In this document: piece by piece, positions 53,539 to 62,448 of the stretch | Layout: the number at the start of each line of letters is the position of its first letter | Numbering within the stretch: position 1 is the first letter of the stretch | Assembly: GCF_900162665.1 (NCBI RefSeq) | Contig: NZ_LT727813.1 | Span: forward strand, 340,214 to 404,213 | DNA length: 64,000 bases | From: Oceanobacillus sojae | GTDB lineage: Bacteria > Bacillota > Bacilli > Bacillales > Amphibacillaceae | Reading direction: 5' to 3' | Position numbers and translations under genes: made by a program | Notes under the pieces: generated by a model | Databases searched by the model: none | Told to the model about the DNA's origin: nothing | What the model saw: the letters and a program-made list of their open reading frames with translations, nothing else

Positions 53539-54267
53539 TTATATTAATTCTTCGATCTCTGCAGATTCTCTTAGTTCATTTACTTTCTCTGCATATTGCT
53601 CCCGCTGTTTATTCTGTGCAATCATTCCTTCAAGCTGAGCTCTGGTTTCATCATTCAGTTCTCCTGCCTCCTGATCACCAGACTGCTCTGCCATTTGATC
53701 ATACATCTCTTCAACTTCTTCATCTGTCACTTCCACATCAAATTCTTCTTCCATATATTTTCCGGTTGCAAGATCAAACTTTAATTGCTCTGCATACTGC
53801 TCTTCGCTTAAATGTAATTGATCGAGTGTAGTTTGAAATTGTTCTTCATCTGTTTCTTTCATTGCATCTAACTCTTCCTGAACCTCCTCATCTGTTACTT
53901 CCACACCAGCTTCATTTGCTTCTTGCATAATAAGCTCCTGCTCCACCAGGAATTTAATTGTCTCATCCTGCAATGCCTCTGTATCTTCTACATCTTGTCC
54001 AGATTGAAACATGACTGATTTAACTAATGGATAGGCTCTATTATAAGCAGAACCCTGAACCTCTTCTCCATTTACAGAAACAACAGGTTCTTCTTCGTCA
54101 AGAAATTCATCATCTTCGAATTCAGGTGTTGCCTGTTCTTGCTGCTCTGGAGTACCCTCTTGCTGCTGGTCTCCTTCCTCTTTTTGTTCTGTATTATTAT
54201 CGTCATTTCCACATGCTGCTAAGAGCATGGTTATAATCATCATTATCGTTAATGACAGTTTCTTCAT
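53539..54267 (-). CDS. SurA N-terminal-domain lipoprotein (PrsA-like chaperone)
   Basis: A 242-residue lipoprotein (lipobox LAAC, Cys 19). An acidic Glu/Gln-rich linker (about 22-58) is followed by VVSVNGEEV and the helical SurA-N chaperone domain (about 62-240), containing LVEQELIMQEANEAGVEVTDEEV and a repeat of VEVTDEEVEE. There is no parvulin isomerase domain, unlike PrsA. It is expected on the outer membrane face, helping secreted proteins fold. Monocistronic. Confidence 0.87.
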   Translation of the reverse strand: MKKLSLTIMMIITMLLAACGNDDNNTEQKEEGDQQQEGTPEQQEQATPEFEDDEFLDEEEPVVSVNGEEVQGSAYNRAYPLVKSVMFQSGQDVEDTEALQDETIKFLVEQELIMQEANEAGVEVTDEEVQEELDAMKETDEEQFQTTLDQLHLSEEQYAEQLKFDLATGKYMEEEFDVEVTDEEVEEMYDQMAEQSGDQEAGELNDETRAQLEGMIAQNKQREQYAEKVNELRESAEIEELI

Positions 54268-54551
54268 TTAAACATCCCTCACTTTAAAATTTGTTATGTT
54301 CCATTCAATCATACATCGTTATCTTGTTTCAAGTTTACGAGCTTTTAATTTATTCCAGATAACCAAGTGTAAATCTTCATCTCCTAACAGGAAACGGAAA
54401 TTTCCCTTTAATAATAGTCTCTATCACAGTTTCATTTTTTATACTTGAAAGATAAAAGGGCTTCTTGGACAGGATAAATAAAAAATGGTTACGCAAGCTG
54501 GTAAAGCTGCCGTATCCTCTAAATGCGGACTGTTTTACTTGCTAAATATAG
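54268..54551. other. Intergenic region, nothing recognised
   Basis: About 280 AT-rich bases upstream of the SurA-like gene on the minus strand. No convincing reading frame, riboswitch or repeat was found. Confidence 0.5.
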
Positions 54552-54598
54552 AAAACCTGCCCAGGAGCAGTATAAATGCAGCTCCTGGGCAGGTTCAT
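54552..54598 (-). terminator. Terminator of tctCBA
   Basis: AACCTGCCCAGGAGC pairs with GCTCCTGGGCAGGTT around a 12-base loop; on the minus strand TTTTC follows. Confidence 0.85.
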
Positions 54599-54633
54599 TA
54601 TTCCGAAATTATCAATGAAATGCTACCTGTTTT

Positions 54634-56139
54634 TTAATGTTTTTTCTTTGCATTGTTATTCCCTTTTCTTAATTTTGAAATCAATGGCACGAATAAGGAT
54701 AATGCCGCTACCGCTAAAATGCTGACAGCTATCGGATCCTGGAAAAAAATAGAGAAACTTCCGTTTGATATCGTCAAAGATTGACGGAATGACTGCTCTA
54801 GCATTCCTCCAAGGATAAACGCCAGGATAAACGGCGGTGCAGGAAAAGAAAATAATCGCATTAAAAACCCAACAACACCAAATAATAATAACATGTATAA
54901 ATCAAATGTATTGAAGCTGATGGCATAAACTCCAATCATACTAAACATGATAACCAATGAAATCAACATTGGTCTCGGTACCATTAATATCTTTGCTATG
55001 TAAGGAATTAATGGTAAATTCAATATAAGCAAAAAGATATTGCCAATATACATACTGACAATTATACCCCAAAAAATTTCCGGCTGATCTGTCATCAATA
55101 ATGGCCCTGGCTGTACCCCCAGCACTAAAAATGCTCCTAATAATACAGCAGTTGTTCCAGAACCGGGTATTCCCAAGCTTAAAAGCGGTACAAAAGCACC
55201 ACTGGTTGCTGCATTATTCGATGTTTCAGGAGCTGCCAATCCTTTTACAGAGCCTTTTCCAAACTCTTCTGGGTTCTTAGAAATTCTTTTTTCCGTAATA
55301 TAGGAAATAAACGATGCGATTGTTGCTCCAGCACCAGGAAGTACCCCTAAGATAAACCCGATAATAGAGTGTCTGGACATAGGTCCGGTCATCTCTTTCC
55401 AATCCTGTTTGCTTAATTTTAAACTGCCGATTTTATGTGCGTTTTGAATCGATTTATCCTTCCTGTTTAAAATCAATGTACAAACTTCTGCTAAGGCAAA
55501 TAACCCCAGGGCAATAACCAAGAAATCAAGTCCATCTAATAAGTTGGTATTTCCAAAGGTAAACCGCTGCGTACCTGATTGTGCATCTATTCCTATTGTA
55601 ACAACCATGAAGCCCGCTACCGCGGATATTAACGCTTTTACCGTTGAACCTTCAGATAAGCTCGATATAGCAGTCAATCCCAATAACATCAAAGCAAAAT
55701 AAGCAGCCGGAGAAAAAGAAATGGCCACACTCGCAAGCATCGGCGCCAGCAGCATAAGCAGCACCACACTCACAGTCCCGCCAACAAAGGATGCAATTGC
55801 TGCTATTGCCAGAGCTTTGCCTGCTTCTCCCCGCTGTGCCATTGGATACCCGTCAAAGGAAGTCGCTACCGTTCCAGATACACCTGGAGCGTTTAGTAAA
55901 ATAGACGATGTAGATCCTCCAAAAATAGCACCGTAATAAACGCCGGCCATCATAATCAAAGCGACTGTCGGATCCATTCCAAAAGTAATTGGTATCATAA
56001 CAGCTATCGCACTAATCGGGCCCAGACCGGGCAGCATCCCTATAAATGTTCCTATAAAAACTCCTATCATTACGAAAAAAATACTTTGCAGACTAAAAGC
56101 CGTTTGAAATCCAGTAATAATTCCTTCTATAGCTCCCAT
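54634..56139 (-). CDS. tctA: Tripartite tricarboxylate transporter large permease TctA
   Basis: A 501-residue protein with about twelve helices. TctA family signatures are GMLPGLGPISAIAVMIP near 35-51, YGAIFGGSTSSILLNAPG near 68-85 and GVLPGAGATIASFISY near 259-274, plus LGIPGSGTTAVLLGA near 313-327. It forms the channel of a secondary, binding-protein-dependent carrier for citrate or related tricarboxylates. GGAGGGG precedes the ATG. It is the last gene of tctCBA and follows tctB by 18 bases. Confidence 0.95.
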   Translation of the reverse strand: MGAIEGIITGFQTAFSLQSIFFVMIGVFIGTFIGMLPGLGPISAIAVMIPITFGMDPTVALIMMAGVYYGAIFGGSTSSILLNAPGVSGTVATSFDGYPMAQRGEAGKALAIAAIASFVGGTVSVVLLMLLAPMLASVAISFSPAAYFALMLLGLTAISSLSEGSTVKALISAVAGFMVVTIGIDAQSGTQRFTFGNTNLLDGLDFLVIALGLFALAEVCTLILNRKDKSIQNAHKIGSLKLSKQDWKEMTGPMSRHSIIGFILGVLPGAGATIASFISYITEKRISKNPEEFGKGSVKGLAAPETSNNAATSGAFVPLLSLGIPGSGTTAVLLGAFLVLGVQPGPLLMTDQPEIFWGIIVSMYIGNIFLLILNLPLIPYIAKILMVPRPMLISLVIMFSMIGVYAISFNTFDLYMLLLFGVVGFLMRLFSFPAPPFILAFILGGMLEQSFRQSLTISNGSFSIFFQDPIAVSILAVAALSLFVPLISKLRKGNNNAKKKH

Positions 56140-56157
56140 ATAATTTCCCCTCCTTCT

Positions 56158-56616
56158 CTATAAAGGTAAGATTCCTGATGGTAATGATATCTGTAATAAC
56201 GATGTAAATATAAAATAAATAAAAGCTGAGAATGCAACCGAGACAATGCCATTCACAATATGGCTTTTATAGCCTAAAAATATAGAACAGAAGAAAATAA
56301 AAAGCGCAGATACCACGATAAATCCAAGTATTTCCAAAAGGAAAATATACAAAAATATAAGTGCTCCAACTCCCAGCAACATTCCGATTTCTTTTTTAGG
56401 GATATTTCTCTTTTGCCGCTGTTCTTCCGTTTCGTTATCTTTTGAAAAAAATAATAATATTGCTAAAAAGACTAACAGCCATCCTAAGGCTTTCGGGATG
56501 GCATCCGCGTCTACTTCTGTATAAGCGTATGACGGCAGCTGATAGGAGAGAATTAAATAGACAACAGCAATAACCAGTAATATTAAACTAATCCGGCTGT
56601 TCATTGACTTTAACAA
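56158..56616 (-). CDS. tctB: Tripartite tricarboxylate transporter small permease TctB
   Basis: A 152-residue protein with four membrane helices, normal for TctB. The start is a TTG six bases after GAGGTG; the frame stays open further upstream but without a site, and the first internal ATG lies four codons on. It pairs with TctA in the membrane. The family is poorly conserved, so the call rests on position and topology. Confidence 0.85.
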   Translation of the reverse strand: MLKSMNSRISLILLVIAVVYLILSYQLPSYAYTEVDADAIPKALGWLLVFLAILLFFSKDNETEEQRQKRNIPKKEIGMLLGVGALIFLYIFLLEILGFIVVSALFIFFCSIFLGYKSHIVNGIVSVAFSAFIYFIFTSLLQISLPSGILPL

Positions 56617-56693
56617 TGCAATCACCTCTATTCGATTAATTGGCGGCAAAGCCAATGAAACAGATAGATACCGAATCATTGGCTTTGATCACC

Positions 56694-57704
56694 TTATTCG
56701 TTATTTAATCCTAAATCATCTAACAATACTTGAACCTGTTCTTTTTGTTCATCAAGGAACGCTTTGTATTCCTCATGTCCCATATATTCTTCATCCCAGC
56801 CAAACTGGTCGCGAATTTCTGCAAATGCTTCGGAATCACTTAATTCCTTAAACTTGTCTTCATAGTAAGCAATAGAAGCCTCATCCATTCCCGGAGCTCC
56901 AAAGAAACCTCTCCAGTTAACAAAAGTTTCATCAATTCCCTGCTCTATGGCAGTTGGGAAATCCTCTATAACCTCTCCTTCCAACCTTTCAGGAGCAGTA
57001 ATTCCTAACACCTTAATATTGTCTGCCTTTACCTGTTCAACTGTTTCAGCCATTCCTGTGGAATAAACATCTACACTCCCGTTCAGCAATTGTGTAAGAG
57101 ATTCTCCATCTTGTGCAGAAACATATCTGATTTTCGTTATATCTACGCCTGCTGCTTTGGCAATTTGAACAAATTGAATATGATCCATACTTCCCGGAGC
57201 TGATTCACCGACAACTGTTACACTGTCCGGGTCATCTTTCATATCCTCAAACAATTCATTCAGATCATCCCATTCCGCATCCTCACGTACCGCAAATGCA
57301 CCATAATCAGCAATCAGATTCGCTAAAGGAGTAAAGTCTTCGTGGCCGTATTCTGACTGACCGTTCAACGGAATTAATATAATTGGCGGTGAAGCAACAA
57401 ATAACTTATACGGGTTTCCCTCATAGTTAGCGATATAGGACCAGCCTACTGCTCCCCCTCCTCCCGTTTTGTTCACAACACCGATATTCTCTTCAATCAT
57501 TCCTTCTTCACCCAACACTTTGGCAACCATTCTTGCAGTTGTATCCCAGCCTCCACCTGCTCCAGCCGGTGCTACAATTTCTATGCTTTCTTCCGGCTCC
57601 CAGCTTCCATCTGATGCCTCTGATTCATCCGCGTTATTACCGTTTCCACAAGCAGCTAGTACGACACTAAAAAAGAATAAGGCAATAAGTAACATTTTTT
57701 TCAT
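56694..57704 (-). CDS. tctC: Tripartite tricarboxylate transporter binding lipoprotein TctC
   Basis: A 336-residue Bug-family binding protein, lipidated at Cys 19 (VLAAC). The pocket loops are IEIVAPAGAGGGWDTTARMVAK near 42-63 and VNKTGGGGAVGWSYIA near 81-96. It captures a carboxylate outside the membrane for TctAB. Being first in the operon matches the need for excess binding protein. A promoter whose -35 box overlaps a perfect cre box lies just upstream, and a CitST-like two-component pair precedes it. Confidence 0.93.
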   Translation of the reverse strand: MKKMLLIALFFFSVVLAACGNGNNADESEASDGSWEPEESIEIVAPAGAGGGWDTTARMVAKVLGEEGMIEENIGVVNKTGGGGAVGWSYIANYEGNPYKLFVASPPIILIPLNGQSEYGHEDFTPLANLIADYGAFAVREDAEWDDLNELFEDMKDDPDSVTVVGESAPGSMDHIQFVQIAKAAGVDITKIRYVSAQDGESLTQLLNGSVDVYSTGMAETVEQVKADNIKVLGITAPERLEGEVIEDFPTAIEQGIDETFVNWRGFFGAPGMDEASIAYYEDKFKELSDSEAFAEIRDQFGWDEEYMGHEEYKAFLDEQKEQVQVLLDDLGLNNE

Positions 57705-57748
57705 TCTTATTTCTCCCCTTTTATATGTTTATTTCCTATCTTAAAAAC

Positions 57749-57786
57749 ACTATAGAGGATTAAAACTATAAATGTAAACGTTTTCA
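57749..57786 (-). promoter_or_regulatory. tctC promoter with overlapping cre box
   Basis: TGTAAACGTTTTCA (57773-57786) fits the cre consensus fully. On the minus strand TTTACA within it and TATAGT (57749-57754) are 18 bases apart, so CcpA bound at cre would block the -35 region. Confidence 0.75.
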
Positions 57787-57849
57787 AAATTAATCTCAAT
57801 AATTTCTTTCTGTTTATTTTATTCATTTTGTTCACGCTTTTTATCAGCA

Positions 57850-57888
57850 GCAAAAAAAATCGCAGGGAAGAAAGCTCTCCCTGCAATT
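57850..57888 (-). terminator. Terminator after the response-regulator gene
   Basis: GCAGGGAGAGC and CTTCCCTGC arms on the minus strand, followed by eight T. It separates the regulatory genes from tctCBA. Confidence 0.8.
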
Positions 57889-58563
57889 TTATAAACGATA
57901 ATATCTTCGTTCTGGTCTTCCAACTGCACCATATGCCAGATCAGCTTTTATTTCTCCCAGAGAAGTAAGATACTCCAAATAACGTCGGGCTGTTGTCCGT
58001 GAGACTCCTATATTCTCCCCCATTTTCTCTGCAGCCACCCCATCCTTTGTCTGATCGATCATTTTTTTTATTTTATTTAATGTTAAAGGATCAATTCCTT
58101 TTGGCGTCCGCTGCGCTTCTATTTCTACATTTCTCATCAAACCAAAATGATTATCTAAAAATTTCTGATTAATGTTTTCCTCGTTACTAAAACGCTCATT
58201 AAATAACTGATAACGCTTGATAGACTCAATGAGCCTTTCCCGCTTAATCGGCTTAATCATATAATCAAATACACCCTTACGAACCGTCCGGTGAATCATA
58301 TTTTTTTCAGATGCAGCTGAAATAATAATCGCATCCATATCTCCCTGGCGCCTTCGTAATTCATCTAATATCTCTAACCCGGAAATATCTGGAATATATA
58401 AATCAAGAATTACCAGGTCAATAGTAAATTTCTCCGCAAATCCAATCGCTTCTTTTCCATTTAATGCTTTTCCAACTAATTTTATATTGTCGAGACGCTC
58501 TATGAATTCACTATGAATCTCAGCGATACGATAATCATCTTCTACTATTAAAGTCTGTATCAT
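57889..58563 (-). CDS. CitT/DcuR-like response regulator
   Basis: A 224-residue regulator. The receiver domain has EDD at 8-10, phospho-acceptor Asp 54 in VILDLYIPD and Lys in MIKPIKRERL near 108-117. The C-terminal helix-turn-helix, EKMGENIGVSRTTARRYLEYL near 175-196, is of the CitB/DcuR kind. The start at MIQTLIVEDD follows GGGGTGATAAG; the longer frame overlaps the kinase gene. It probably activates tctCBA in response to external citrate or a similar acid, as CitT activates citM in B. subtilis. Confidence 0.9.
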   Translation of the reverse strand: MIQTLIVEDDYRIAEIHSEFIERLDNIKLVGKALNGKEAIGFAEKFTIDLVILDLYIPDISGLEILDELRRRQGDMDAIIISAASEKNMIHRTVRKGVFDYMIKPIKRERLIESIKRYQLFNERFSNEENINQKFLDNHFGLMRNVEIEAQRTPKGIDPLTLNKIKKMIDQTKDGVAAEKMGENIGVSRTTARRYLEYLTSLGEIKADLAYGAVGRPERRYYRL

Positions 58564-58570
58564 ACACTTA

Positions 58571-60181
58571 TCACCCCGTCTTTTTTGACTGATGCTTTGG
58601 AATAAATATTGTAAAAATTGTACCCTCATCCAGATTACTTTTCACTTCAATTCTGCCGTGCAGATTATCAATTGTATCCCTGACCGTCGCTAAGCCATAT
58701 CCACGTTTCACTTTGTCTTTTGTAGAGAATCTACGGTGAAAAATGCGATTTATATCTTTCTTGTCAATACCAAGTCCATTATCCGCTACTTCAAAAATAT
58801 AGTCATGACCAATATCCGTTGAGAAAAAATGAACTGTTCCATTTTCCTGATTTCTTACAGCATCCAGTGCGTTATCAATTACGTTCCCTAAAATAGTAAT
58901 CAGGTTGGTCGGTTCAACATAATCTGTCACCTCAGACAATGAACTATAATCATCTATTAAGAAATTAATTTTCAACTCTGACGCTTTTCCAATCTTCCCT
59001 AATAAAATAGCCTGTACCGTTTTATCACTGATCTGGTCATAAACTATTTTATTTTGAATTTCTACCGTTTGCGTTTCTTTTTGGATTAATTCAATTGCTT
59101 CTTCAAAATTACCAAGCTGCAGCATCCCTGAAAGTACATATAGACGATTCGTATATTCATGTGTCTGTGCCCGAAGCTCTTCCGAATAACTTCTTACCTC
59201 ACCTAATGTATCAATCATTTCCTTTAATTCTGTCTTATCACGAAAGCTTAATACGGCGCCTTTCATCTGATTCTGATCGTAAATGGGAATCATATTAAAT
59301 ATGATATGTCTGTCATTTACCTCCATCTGTTTATTACGGTATGCTTGTCCGCTTTCAATAAGCGAAGATAATGGAAGCTCGGGCAGAATTTTTGAAATGG
59401 GTTGATTAAAAAAGGCTTTTTGCTTCCCATCTAACAATTTCTCAGCAGACTGATTCATCAATTGGATAATACCGTTTGCATTAACTGAGATTATTCCCTC
59501 ATGGACTGTTGAAAGGATAGCATTTCTCTGCCGGTATAAAGAAGTCATCTTATGAGGCTCAAATCCCATTAATTGACTGCGGATATTTTTTGTCAGCAGC
59601 AATCCGCCGATGGCTCCAATAATTAATACGATAATAGAAGGGATAAGTAATTTTTTAATATTATCAAAAATAATTGCATTAATATCTTTTATCATATAGC
59701 CAACGGAAACAACGCCTACAATCTCTCCTTCATAATTCCAGACAGGTGTTTTTCCTCTTAAAGAAGGGCCTAAGCTTCCTTCTGCACGCGAAACATATGA
59801 CTCTCCATCTATTAGTGCTGCATCATTATCGCCTCCTACCATATGTTTCCCCAGCTTATTTTTATCCGGATGGGAATAACGGATCCCTTCCGTATTTCCA
59901 ATAACAATAAATTCAGCCCCTGCTAATTCTCTCATTTCTTCGGCAACCGGCTGGATTGTTTCTTCAGGATCCTCTTGTGAAAACCCTTCACGGATAGAAG
60001 GCATATTCGCTACCATTTTTGCTGTTTGTAAAGCATGTTCACCAATCTCCTCCTCCGTCGTTTCTGCTTCCATATAGCTATAGAATCCGGTTAATAATAT
60101 GGTTACAAATAGGATTAGTCCAATAATAAGTACCAGAATCTTAGTCAGAAGATTTACTTGATTTAACCATTTTATTATAAT
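58571..60181 (-). CDS. CitS/DcuS-like sensor histidine kinase
   Basis: About 536 residues: TM1 near residues 12-34, an extracytoplasmic sCache-like sensor with GIRYSHPDKNKLGKHMVGG, TM2 near 175-195, a PAS domain (AILSTVHEGIISVNANGII), a Spo0B-type dimer helix with AQTHEYTNRLYVLSGMLQ holding the phosphoacceptor His, and the ATPase domain (GNVIDNALDAV, DNGLGIDKKD, GYGLATV). The start is unclear. A strong GGGAGGTGAT at 60183-60192 is followed in frame only by ATT and ATA codons (60181, 60178), while the nearest ATG at 60170 is out of frame. ATT at 60181 is taken here. An in-frame ATG at 60235 lies upstream of the likely promoter. Confidence 0.88.
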   Translation of the reverse strand: MIIKWLNQVNLLTKILVLIIGLILFVTILLTGFYSYMEAETTEEEIGEHALQTAKMVANMPSIREGFSQEDPEETIQPVAEEMRELAGAEFIVIGNTEGIRYSHPDKNKLGKHMVGGDNDAALIDGESYVSRAEGSLGPSLRGKTPVWNYEGEIVGVVSVGYMIKDINAIIFDNIKKLLIPSIIVLIIGAIGGLLLTKNIRSQLMGFEPHKMTSLYRQRNAILSTVHEGIISVNANGIIQLMNQSAEKLLDGKQKAFFNQPISKILPELPLSSLIESGQAYRNKQMEVNDRHIIFNMIPIYDQNQMKGAVLSFRDKTELKEMIDTLGEVRSYSEELRAQTHEYTNRLYVLSGMLQLGNFEEAIELIQKETQTVEIQNKIVYDQISDKTVQAILLGKIGKASELKINFLIDDYSSLSEVTDYVEPTNLITILGNVIDNALDAVRNQENGTVHFFSTDIGHDYIFEVADNGLGIDKKDINRIFHRRFSTKDKVKRGYGLATVRDTIDNLHGRIEVKSNLDEGTIFTIFIPKHQSKKTG

Positions 60182-60191
60182 AATCACCTCC

Positions 60192-60221
60192 CAGTAAGCG
60201 CTTACTGCTATATTTATTATA
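60192..60221 (-). promoter_or_regulatory. Kinase-gene promoter with cre-like palindrome
   Basis: CAGTAAGCGCTTACTG (60192-60207) is a perfect 16-base palindrome differing from the cre consensus only at the two outermost core positions. It lies just downstream of a TATAAT (60216-60221 on the minus strand) and directly before the ribosome binding site. CcpA control as a roadblock is likely; another repressor is possible. Confidence 0.6.
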
Positions 60222-60354
60222 CTATCTTTCTTCATTCTATCTACATTTTCTAAAAATTTTACCAAATAAAAAAATATCCCCCAATCTGTTGAAAGCAATC
60301 ATACATGACTCTTAACAGATGGAAGGATATAGAAATATAGATAAACTTGAAGGA

Positions 60355-61410
60355 TCATAACGTCTTTCTCTTTAAGATGATAATTAAGAATGTTACTCCA
60401 CCAACGATTTCAATTATAATTGAAACAACACCTTGCGCGTTGAATACATGATTCATAATAAAATATGCACCCGTTAGTATCAGGAATCCGATAGCAAGCG
60501 CCATTGGAAAAATATATCTGTGATCATACGTTCTTGCCAGCTGATAACTCAACGTTGCAACCAAAAAACCGAAGAAAGTAAGCGGTCCGACTAAAGCAGT
60601 TGAGATGGACATCAAAATAGAAACTAATACAAGAACATAAATAATACTAAACTTATGATTAACTCCTAATGAACTGGAAATCTCTTTTCCGAGTGACAAT
60701 ACATTTAATTTCTTCGCATAAGCAAAGAGAAGGAATGCTACAACAATTACTATTGGAATTGCGATAGGAAAATATTCTACATCCGCATTATTAACAGAAC
60801 CAAACAGCTTTGCCTGCAGGATATCAAACTCAGAAGGGGCAAGCAGTTTTCTCATAAAGGTTGATAAAGACCTTAGTCCCGTTCCAATAATAATTCCAAC
60901 CAAAAGCATAAGCTGTAAATTTCCATACTTTCCAGAAAGTAACCATCCATAAAGGATTAAACACATCGCGACCATAATAGCCACTTGAAATAAAAATGAT
61001 CCAGTACCCATATAACCTATAAATGCGCTGGCACCAAAGAAAAACATGGTACTCGTATGAATCGTGGAATAAAGTGCTTCAAACCCTAAAAGCGAAGGAG
61101 TTATAACCCGATTATTTGTAACCGATTGGAAAGCAACGGTCGCCAAGCTTTGACAAACTGCAGCAATAATCATGGAAACAATAGCTACCATTCTTCTTTT
61201 AGCAACTGGGATAAAGGAAGGGGAGTCTACTGGAACTGGATTGTTATAAACTAAAAGTCCGTATGAAGAAAGAATACCCAAACCAATCAGCGCTATCAAT
61301 AATATCCAATAACGCCTTTCCTCCTTTTTGGAACGAAAAGCTTTAGAAGGTTTATCTTTATTAAGAAGGCCGGGATCCGTTTTGACATTTTTTTCATTAG
61401 TATATTCCAA
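60355..61410 (-). CDS. Iron-siderophore ABC permease (YclO-like, FecCD family)
   Basis: A 351-residue FecCD-type permease with about nine or ten helices. SLATVAFQSVTNNRVITPSLLGFEALY near 99-125 is the YclO/CeuC-type version of the family's conserved loop. GPLTFFGFLVATLSYQLAR near 280-298 is the coupling region. Its basic N-terminal extension of about 35 residues is longer than usual. It follows the other permease gene by four bases and is the last gene of the operon. No ATPase gene follows. Confidence 0.88.
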   Translation of the reverse strand: MEYTNEKNVKTDPGLLNKDKPSKAFRSKKEERRYWILLIALIGLGILSSYGLLVYNNPVPVDSPSFIPVAKRRMVAIVSMIIAAVCQSLATVAFQSVTNNRVITPSLLGFEALYSTIHTSTMFFFGASAFIGYMGTGSFLFQVAIMVAMCLILYGWLLSGKYGNLQLMLLVGIIIGTGLRSLSTFMRKLLAPSEFDILQAKLFGSVNNADVEYFPIAIPIVIVVAFLLFAYAKKLNVLSLGKEISSSLGVNHKFSIIYVLVLVSILMSISTALVGPLTFFGFLVATLSYQLARTYDHRYIFPMALAIGFLILTGAYFIMNHVFNAQGVVSIIIEIVGGVTFLIIILKRKTL

Positions 61411-61414
61411 TTTG

Positions 61415-62428
61415 TTATCCCAGCCTCCTTCTTCTTAACAAAATAACAATAAATACGACTGCCCCCACTGTTCCAAGTATCAAAGAGACAGGCACTTCAA
61501 ACGGCATAATAATTGTTCGCGATATTATATCAGAAATGGTTAAAGCAGCCATTCCGGACACACATACCCAAGGCAGATTGCTCCTGAGATCATCGCCTCT
61601 AAACATAGAAACAATATTGGGGACAATTAAACCCAGAAACGGTAAGTTCCCGATAACAGCTGCAACAATTCCAACTGCAACAGCAATAAGAGCAGTACCA
61701 ATAAGAACAATCTTATTATAACTCACTCCAAGACTTGTTGTAATATCTTCTCCTAATCCAGCTAAAGTCAATCTGTCAGCATAGATAAAAATAAGAACAG
61801 TAATGATAACAATCAGCCATAAATATTCGTATCTGCCAACTTGAATCGATGCAAAAGAGCCTACAAACCAGGTTTCAACACTTTGCGACATTTGAAAAAC
61901 GAGACCGACAAATGTGGAAACTGCAGAAATAACCGCTCCAAGCATTATCCCGATAATCGGTACAATTAAAGACGATCGAAGCTTCACTCTTCTTAAAAAC
62001 AAAAAGAAAACCATCGTTCCTATAAAGGAAAAAATGATTGCTCCAGTCATTCTTTGGAATAAAGTCGGTGCAGGAGATAATAAGTAAACGACAACCAGAC
62101 CTAAGCCTGCCCATTCAATCGTTCCTGTTGTGGTAGGTTCAACTAAACGATTCTGTGTAATAAGCTGCATCACAAGCCCGGACATCGCCATGGCGGCTCC
62201 GGTAAGCATTAATGCGGCTGTTCTTGGAATACGGGTGATGAAAAACATATCCATTCCATCTTCTTTTCCCCGTATATCATAAACTCCTACAAGCATGGAA
62301 ATAATACCTAAAATAATAACAATGATGACTGCTAATATAAAAGGCTTTGTCCATATTTTTTGATGATTTGAATGCAGGGGCTGAGAATTCCCAGCCCCGA
62401 ACATTTTTTGTATTGTATTTTTTAGCAC
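61415..62428 (-). CDS. Iron-siderophore ABC permease (YclN-like, FecCD family)
   Basis: A 337-residue FecCD permease. RIPRTAALMLTGAAMAMSGLVMQLITQNRLVEPTTTGTIEWAG (about 67-109, not all cited) is the YclN/CeuB-type signature. GNLPFLGLIVPNIVSMFRGDDLR near 262-284 contains the ATPase-coupling EAA-like loop. It pairs with the next permease as a heterodimer. As in yclNO of B. subtilis (petrobactin uptake), the two permeases are distinct proteins. Confidence 0.9.
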   Translation of the reverse strand: MLKNTIQKMFGAGNSQPLHSNHQKIWTKPFILAVIIVIILGIISMLVGVYDIRGKEDGMDMFFITRIPRTAALMLTGAAMAMSGLVMQLITQNRLVEPTTTGTIEWAGLGLVVVYLLSPAPTLFQRMTGAIIFSFIGTMVFFLFLRRVKLRSSLIVPIIGIMLGAVISAVSTFVGLVFQMSQSVETWFVGSFASIQVGRYEYLWLIVIITVLIFIYADRLTLAGLGEDITTSLGVSYNKIVLIGTALIAVAVGIVAAVIGNLPFLGLIVPNIVSMFRGDDLRSNLPWVCVSGMAALTISDIISRTIIMPFEVPVSLILGTVGAVVFIVILLRRRRLG

Positions 62429-62448
62429 TATAGTTATACTCCTCTATA

